Shown here in pieces: positions 14,213 to 18,638 of a stretch of 18,638 bases of DNA. Where the stretch lies: NCBI GenBank assembly GCA_900766055.1, contig CAAFTZ010000131.1, forward strand, positions 1 through 18,638. Reading direction: 5' to 3'. Below the pieces are notes generated by a model. That model had not been told where the DNA came from. It ran no database searches and was given only the letters and a program-made list of their open reading frames with translations. The position numbers were made by a program, and so were the translations under genes. Position 1 is the first letter of the stretch. Every line of letters starts with the position of its first letter. This stretch comes from an uncultured Parasutterella sp. GTDB lineage: Bacteria; Pseudomonadota; Gammaproteobacteria; Burkholderiales; Burkholderiaceae_F.

Positions 14213-17205
14213 TGGTGATGGACTATTACGCCTACTGGAACGGAGGCCAAATTCGAGACCTTTTCGAAGCCTTGGTTTCGATTTGCTCAGGAAGTTCCTA
14301 CGAAGGTCTGCTTAAAACAGCGGTACTTGCCGGTTTTCTCGTCACGCTTACCGGCGCCCTTCTGAAGTGGCAGGGATTGGCTTCAAAAGTTTATCTTTTT
14401 GCCGCCGTCCTGTTCTACTCTGTAATGCTCGTTCCTAAAGTAGATGTCTCTATACACGACGAACGGAGCGCCGATGTTTATGTCGTAAGCAACGTCCCGT
14501 TCGGCGTCGGATTCTTTGCGTCCGCCACTTCTAAAATCGGACACTTTCTCACCGAAAGCTTCGAAACCGCTTTCTCTCTGCCGGACGCTGAACGTTTCTC
14601 CAAGTTCGGCCTGGTCTATCCTCAGCGCGCCTTAAATAGTCTCTTAGCCGCCGGACCTGTAACGCCGGAAGGCCGCGCCCTAACCGATCGTGTTATTGCC
14701 GACTGTATCGGCCCCGAACTCTTGGATCATCCGGATAAAGCTGCTGAGCTCAGCCACTCAGGCGACATTTGGGCCACGATTTCAGCAGATGGCTGGATCA
14801 ATCCGGCCCGCTCTTCCGTCTCTTCCGACGGCACCGTACAAAGATGTGATCAGGCGCTCCAAAGCCTCGATCAGCATCTCAATACCGTCGAACTCGACTT
14901 TTTGTCTAAGCGTCTCGGTACTGTCTTAGTGCCGGAAAGAATAGATCCCGCAGATGTCATTCGGCGTACGCTTCCGCAAAGCGAAGCGCTGTTGCTCGGT
15001 GTTTCTCGTTCCTTGGAACAGAGTCTCAAGCATTCGGTCATGCTCACGGCCCTTCCGCGCGGTATGGCTTCCATCGCCGCGCAGGCCGGCGCTCCTTTAG
15101 ATCTCGCCGCTAAATATTCCGCTTCTCAAGCCAATCTCACATCCGAAATCAATTACCGCACGTTGGCGCGTTTAGCAGAACACAGTCTTCCTAAGATTCG
15201 CAACTGCGTGGAATTCATCGTCATTGCGGCCTTCCCCTTAATGCTCCTTTTGATGGTGGCGGCAGGAAGGGCCGCCGGTGCGGTTTTTCGATCGTTCTTT
15301 GTATTGCTGATTTGGTTCCAGCTGTGGGCGCCGCTCCTCTCTGTCGCTAACTATCTGATGATTTCGGTAGACGCCAATCCGATGAATCGGATTGCCGCCG
15401 AGTTCGGCGGAAGTACTTTGCTGGCTGCCGGAATCATTCGTGAAGCAGGCGCCACTTCCCAAGCCATTGCCGGAAGCATAATGCTTTTGATTCCCGTTAT
15501 TGCCTTCGCACTTGCCAAAGGCAGCGATATGGCATTTGTCTCTATGGCCACCGGTCTAATGGCCCCGGCACAAGGCGCTTCTTCCGGCGCCTCCGCTCAA
15601 GCGGCCTCCGGAAACTTTAATGCAGGGAACGTCTCTATGGGAAATACATCCATGAACTCGGCTTCCGCAAATAAATCCGATCTTTCTTCCTCTTGGAATG
15701 ATCCTTATGCCTCTAAATCTCAGACCGCTTATGGCTCTGTCACAAGAGACGAGACCGGAACCGTGACAGGCATGGCTCGAACCTTGATCGATCTCGGTGT
15801 TACTTCTTCCGGTGCATTAACGCATAGCCGCACAACAGGCACTGCCTCCTCTGCCGCAACAACTTTGACTGCTTCTGAGAGTCAGGCTCTTTCTCTGTCT
15901 TCGGCTGCTTCTTCTTCAAATGCAGTCAGCCGAGAATTTGCGCGAGCCATGAGCCAAGGATTATCCGAACGTCTGAGCGCCGGTCAGTCTACCGCCGGTT
16001 CGTCTTCATCTTCTTATTCGAAGAGCTCAGGAGAATCTTCAACCGTATCCAGAGGCTTATCGAATTCCGAGAACTTGTCATTCACGAGCGGCGCTAAACT
16101 TCAAGCCGGAGGCGGAGAAGCTCAGTTCTCAACAGATGCTGCAAAGGAAGCGGCCAAAGATGCCAAGGCAGCATCTTCGGCTTCGCCTGAGAATGTAAAC
16201 CTAGCCGTTGCTCAAAGTCCGGCTTTACTGGGAGCCTTACCGACGCAAGCCAAAGATCCCGAAGGAAAACCTGTTGCACGCCACGTGCAGAATGCGATGT
16301 CCCATCTTCGCGGAGCCGCAGAGGCAGCCGGAATGGGAATCGGCCTGGAAGCAAAAACCGCCCAGCAGTACGTAGACACTGCAACAGGTGCTCAAAACGC
16401 CGCGACCCAGCATCAAAAAGCTGAGGCCTACCATGCCCTCAAGAGTACGGCAAAAGAAATTGCCGCCTCGACTTCAAATGATGAGATGCGCCGTGCTGCT
16501 GAAAACTTCTCGGCTACTTTGGATAAAGCCTATCGCACCTCTAATGATCAGAGCCGAACGCTTTCTGAGACTTTCTCCGCTTCTCGATCTCAGTCAGAGA
16601 ACCTAAGCGGGATGAGCCAAACTGCCGTCAACAACGACGTCTTGGTTATGCAGAAATTACTGTCTTCTGACAACTTGTCTGCAGAATCGCACCTTAAAGC
16701 GCTTTTCGATTCTTCTGATAAGCGAGAGCATTTAGGTGCTTCAGCTGCCGCTGATTCTTACGACCGCGCTGCAGATGTCCATCACTTAGGTCCCGGACAA
16801 ATACAAGAAACCGGTCTTGAACAAAACGCTCTTAAACGTCATGGAGATAACTCCTTATTAGCTATGCAGCGCAAGGGAGAAGAATTGATCGGCAAACAAG
16901 CAGGTTCTTTCAAAGACAAAACCGGGAAAGCATCTCTCCTACCGACCTCGTTAAACGAGGAGTTGAAAGATTTCAACAAGAAATTTGAAGAGCAGGAAGA
17001 GGCTAACGCAATAGGTCTTTTGAACCACAGTGCTATGACCGAGCTAAGACAAGAGCGTATTAACGATTCTTTAACTGGCTACCAAAATGAACAAAGAGGA
17101 ATGAGTACTCTATTGCTTAATTCTCTGGCTGGCGGGCTTGGATACCGAGAAGCCCGAGTAGCGGAAGAAACGCGGGGTCCTTCTAATTATCTCAACTCCA
17201 ATTAG
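14212..17205 (+). CDS. traG: TraG, inner-membrane mating-pair stabilisation/entry-exclusion protein
   Basis: This 997-residue protein has the TraG N-terminal domain beginning DYYAYWNGGQIRDLFEAL and hydrophobic segments at about 33-52, 58-76, 333-385 (two passes) and 418-440. A long Ser/Ala/Thr/Gln-rich periplasmic region (about 455-650) and a helical C-terminal part follow. F TraG (938 residues) uses its N-terminal membrane domain in pilus assembly and its C-terminal part in mating-pair stabilisation and exclusion. GGAG lies ten bases before the ATG at 14212; a second in-frame ATG at 14218 is also possible. It overlaps traH as TAATG and is the last transfer gene in the window. Confidence 0.95.
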   Translation: MVMDYYAYWNGGQIRDLFEALVSICSGSSYEGLLKTAVLAGFLVTLTGALLKWQGLASKVYLFAAVLFYSVMLVPKVDVSIHDERSADVYVVSNVPFGVGFFASATSKIGHFLTESFETAFSLPDAERFSKFGLVYPQRALNSLLAAGPVTPEGRALTDRVIADCIGPELLDHPDKAAELSHSGDIWATISADGWINPARSSVSSDGTVQRCDQALQSLDQHLNTVELDFLSKRLGTVLVPERIDPADVIRRTLPQSEALLLGVSRSLEQSLKHSVMLTALPRGMASIAAQAGAPLDLAAKYSASQANLTSEINYRTLARLAEHSLPKIRNCVEFIVIAAFPLMLLLMVAAGRAAGAVFRSFFVLLIWFQLWAPLLSVANYLMISVDANPMNRIAAEFGGSTLLAAGIIREAGATSQAIAGSIMLLIPVIAFALAKGSDMAFVSMATGLMAPAQGASSGASAQAASGNFNAGNVSMGNTSMNSASANKSDLSSSWNDPYASKSQTAYGSVTRDETGTVTGMARTLIDLGVTSSGALTHSRTTGTASSAATTLTASESQALSLSSAASSSNAVSREFARAMSQGLSERLSAGQSTAGSSSSSYSKSSGESSTVSRGLSNSENLSFTSGAKLQAGGGEAQFSTDAAKEAAKDAKAASSASPENVNLAVAQSPALLGALPTQAKDPEGKPVARHVQNAMSHLRGAAEAAGMGIGLEAKTAQQYVDTATGAQNAATQHQKAEAYHALKSTAKEIAASTSNDEMRRAAENFSATLDKAYRTSNDQSRTLSETFSASRSQSENLSGMSQTAVNNDVLVMQKLLSSDNLSAESHLKALFDSSDKREHLGASAAADSYDRAADVHHLGPGQIQETGLEQNALKRHGDNSLLAMQRKGEELIGKQAGSFKDKTGKASLLPTSLNEELKDFNKKFEEQEEANAIGLLNHSAMTELRQERINDSLTGYQNEQRGMSTLLLNSLAGGLGYREARVAEETRGPSNYLNSN

Positions 17206-17241
17206 AATTTATCTATTTCGTTCTTTAAGAAGACTTATGCG

Positions 17242-17268
17242 TTCAAATTGAATATAATATCTTTCAAT
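17242..17268 (+). promoter_or_regulatory. Promoter -10 box with palindromic operator of the toxin-antitoxin pair
   Basis: A perfect TATAAT lies at 17253-17258. It is flanked by the perfect inverted repeat ATTGAA (17247-17252) and TTCAAT (17263-17268), and the upstream arm is also half of a second palindrome TTCAA-A-TTGAA (17242-17252). The -35 region is weak (around AAGACT at 17230-17235). Ribbon-helix-helix antitoxins usually repress their own promoter by binding such palindromes. The operator role is inferred from position. Confidence 0.55.
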
Positions 17269-17275
17269 ATGGATT

Positions 17276-17280
17276 AGGAG
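17276..17280 (+). promoter_or_regulatory. Shine-Dalgarno AGGAG that fixes a GTG start
   Basis: AGGAG ends seven bases before the GTG at 17288, which is the codon that gives the expected ribbon-helix-helix N terminus. No ATG lies between the upstream in-frame sequence and the first conserved residues. Confidence 0.7.
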
Positions 17281-17287
17281 AAGAGAA

Positions 17288-17554
17288 GTGTCTAGTACTA
17301 TTACGCTAAGGCTGAATGATTTTGATACGGCTTTACTTTCTGAAATTTCGAAAAGGGATGGAAGAAGTAAGAATGAATTAATTGTGGAGGCATTAAGAGA
17401 CGTATTTGCTAGCCGTTTGGACGACAAATTTATTTGGCTTTCGCCTGAGGTCTTTAACTCTTGTTTGGAAATAATCAACAACCCTGAAAGGGACGAAGAT
17501 ATCCTTGCCCGCAGGAAAAAATTGATGGAATTTAAGCCGGTTTGGGAAGAATAA
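17288..17554 (+). CDS. DUF1778 (TacA-like) ribbon-helix-helix antitoxin
   Basis: This 88-residue protein has an N-terminal ribbon-helix-helix fold. A short strand reads STITLRLNDFDTALL, then come helices ISKRDGRSKNELIVEALRDVF (about 20-40, given in part). The C-terminal tail has FIWLSPEVFNSCLEII and a basic end RRKKLMEF. This matches DUF1778 antitoxins, whose tail wraps around and blocks a GNAT toxin, with Trp/Phe motifs in LSPE-type sequence. It starts at GTG and overlaps the toxin gene by one base (TAATG), the usual antitoxin-first order. Composition is AT-richer than the tra genes, suggesting separate acquisition. Confidence 0.85.
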   Translation: MSSTITLRLNDFDTALLSEISKRDGRSKNELIVEALRDVFASRLDDKFIWLSPEVFNSCLEIINNPERDEDILARRKKLMEFKPVWEE

Positions 17555-18105
17555 TGCTTTTGTTTCTACCTCCAAGACCTCTCACTGGGGAGATGCTCCC
17601 TTACCTCTCTTCTTTTAACTGCAGAGAAGAATCTTTAAATACATGGTTAAGAATCAAAGCAGCACGTAACGAGAAAAGCGGCGCGTCCCGAACTTACATC
17701 GTTCAAACTCCAACCGGAATGGTAGCCGGGTATTTTTCACTCTCCTCAAGCAACCTATGTCACGCTGATGTTAAGGCATTATTTAGAAGGAATATGCCAA
17801 ACCCCATTCCGGTTATTCTTCTCGGAAGACTCGCTGTTGACTCAAGATTCGAAAGAAAAGGTCTAGGAAAATCGATGTTAAGGACGGCTATCCTTTATGC
17901 AAGAGAAGCGTCCATCACTATTGGCGTATCTGCACTTGTTACTGAGTCTATTTCGGCTGAGGCAAAGAAGTTTTATCTTCAAAACGGTTTTAAGGAAGCG
18001 GTTCCGGAATCCAGTTTGCTTCTCTTCCCTTTGCACTCGGCGACAGATTCTTCCCAGCTTCCCGTAACAAGTACAACAACGACAATTACAAGTCCTCTAA
18101 CTTGA
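17554..18105 (+). CDS. TacT-like GNAT acetyltransferase toxin
   Basis: From ATG 17554 the protein is 183 residues; a TTG at 17542 is also open but less likely, because ATG 17554 overlaps the antitoxin stop and GGGAAG sits just upstream. It has the GNAT core: substrate region SFNCREESLNTWL, strand-helix GRLAVDSRFERKGLGKSML with the acetyl-CoA pyrophosphate loop R101-K-G-L-G-K106, and KFYLQNGF with Tyr141 at the catalytic-tyrosine position of TacT. Known TacT toxins acetylate the amino group of charged tRNAs and stop translation. The target here is inferred. A Ser/Thr-rich tail of about 20 residues extends beyond the usual end and overlaps a convergent ORF by 20 bp. Confidence 0.87.
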   Translation: MLLFLPPRPLTGEMLPYLSSFNCREESLNTWLRIKAARNEKSGASRTYIVQTPTGMVAGYFSLSSSNLCHADVKALFRRNMPNPIPVILLGRLAVDSRFERKGLGKSMLRTAILYAREASITIGVSALVTESISAEAKKFYLQNGFKEAVPESSLLLFPLHSATDSSQLPVTSTTTTITSPLT

Positions 18106-18499
18106 CGTGAATTGGGCCAGGCTCTTTCAAACGTTGGCGAGCTTTTCGAATAAGTTGTTCATCTTCCAGGTCTATGAAGGCTTTGTTTGACGAGGGATTT
18201 TGAGAATTTTTTGTCTTCTCTTCTTCTAGCTTCAGCTTTTCATAATTCTTTGTTTTCACGGGAATTCGAGACGAGTCTTGAATCCAAGCTGGAACGTACT
18301 TCTTTGTTTTATTGGAAGATTGCTTATCAAAAGGTTTCACAAAACCCCTTTCTGCTGCCTGTCTGAACAACTTACTAACGGTAGAGGATTTCGAATGAGG
18401 CAAATTAAGCCGTTGTCTGAGAGACGCATTATTCGCCGGCTCGTTGAGAAGATACCTCAGCACGGTATGCAAATATACGGCCCATTTCTTTTGCGCCAA
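18086..18499 (-). CDS. Winged-helix C-terminal fragment of an AlbA_2/RecG-like ATP-binding protein (probable remnant)
   Basis: This 137-codon minus-strand frame has no ATG. It opens after a TGA at 18533-18535, and the only candidate start is a TTG at 18499 without Shine-Dalgarno. The N-terminal part reads VLRYLLNEPANNASLRQRLN, then SKSSTVSKLFRQAAERGFVKPFD and KKYVPAWI. This resembles the winged-helix tail of putative DNA-binding/ATP-binding proteins of the AlbA_2/divergent-AAA type. The rest is Lys/Glu-rich and unrecognised. The upstream part of such a gene would lie where the hairpin cluster now sits, so I read it as a truncated gene. A short functional DNA-binding protein cannot be excluded. 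Confidence 0.45.
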   Translation of the reverse strand: MAQKKWAVYLHTVLRYLLNEPANNASLRQRLNLPHSKSSTVSKLFRQAAERGFVKPFDKQSSNKTKKYVPAWIQDSSRIPVKTKNYEKLKLEEEKTKNSQNPSSNKAFIDLEDEQLIRKARQRLKEPGPIHVKLEDL

Positions 18500-18531
18500 T
18501 GAAAACGCTAAAAGAAAAAAAAATGGATGTT

Positions 18532-18610
18532 GGTCAACTACCTCGGCCTGAAGGCCGGTGCTTGAAAAAGCCTCTAGTTGACTAGCCTCAGGCCGCCGTT
18601 TGGCGGACTA
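18532..18610. repeat. Hairpin cluster resembling an IS200/IS605-family element end
   Basis: An inverted repeat GTCAACTA (18532-18539) and TAGTTGAC (18575-18582) encloses a GC hairpin CGGCC-TGAA-GGCCG (18544-18557) followed by GTGCTTGAAAAAG. A second GC hairpin CCGCC-GTTT-GGCGG (18593-18606) follows and is itself bracketed by TAG (18583-18585) and CTA (18608-18610). CTAC tetramers lie at the foot of both hairpins. Such subterminal hairpins with adjacent tetranucleotides are typical of IS200/IS605 ends and related REP sequences, and of the structured 3' end of TnpB guide RNAs. No transposase or tnpB is visible in the window, so the identification is tentative. Confidence 0.4.
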
Positions 18611-18638
18611 CGTTGGTCGGGAATCTATAGGCAGTGCG

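Noticed and set aside
16094..16384. Minus-strand 96-codon ORF inside traG
   Set aside because: It lies opposite the low-complexity region of traG and looks like a composition artefact.
16946..16962. Small palindrome CCTCG-TTAAA-CGAGG inside traG as a terminator
   Set aside because: It is within the coding sequence, is not followed by a T-run, and the traG frame continues past it.
17221..17231. TTCTT-T-AAGAA palindrome after traG as a terminator
   Set aside because: The stem is short and AT-only with no T-tract; it may instead be part of the toxin-antitoxin promoter region.

Overview
The window is a 16-kb stretch of an F-type conjugative type IV secretion operon from a Gram-negative, proteobacterial mobile element (plasmid or integrative conjugative element). 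It is followed by about 1.4 kb of unrelated cargo. Base composition is moderate and codon use is even across the transfer genes. I cannot assign a genus from sequence alone; a Burkholderiales-like host is only a guess. The visible transfer genes are all on the + strand.

Layout: the C-terminal part of traB (1-564, cut by the window edge), a DsbC-like periplasmic thiol protein, traV, traC, trbI, a TraF-type S26 signal peptidase, traW, traU, a 160-bp intergenic array of inverted repeats, trbC, a traN that is split into two genes (8302-9500, carrying a frameshift, and 9497-11839), traF (with an intact CxxC), traH and traG. Most junctions overlap by 1 or 4 bases (TAATG or ATGA), so the genes are probably co-transcribed and translationally coupled. 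After traG comes an AT-richer segment with a DUF1778/GNAT (TacA-TacT-like) toxin-antitoxin pair that has its own promoter and palindromes. Next is a convergent minus-strand ORF that looks like the C-terminal winged-helix piece of an AlbA_2/RecG-like ATP-binding protein. The window ends in a group of strong hairpins resembling an IS200/IS605 element end.

How the genes work together: TraV and TraB (with TraK, not in the window) form the envelope-spanning core. TraC is the cytoplasmic ATPase that powers pilus assembly. TrbI, TraW, TraU, TrbC, TraF and TraH make up the F-specific periplasmic pilus extension and retraction machinery. TraN and TraG stabilise mating pairs. The DsbC-like protein and TraF probably handle disulfides in the very cysteine-rich TraN, TraU and TraH. 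The S26 peptidase probably matures a secreted component such as pilin. The pilin (traA), traL/E/K, the coupling protein (traD) and the relaxase (traI) are not in the window.

The points most worth a second look are the helically phased array of 27-bp inverted repeats that fills the traU-trbC gap and runs into the trbC start codon, the split and frameshifted traN, an exact 18-bp direct repeat that marks both ends of traF in different reading frames, the CxxS active site of the DsbC-like protein, and the hairpin cluster at the right edge.
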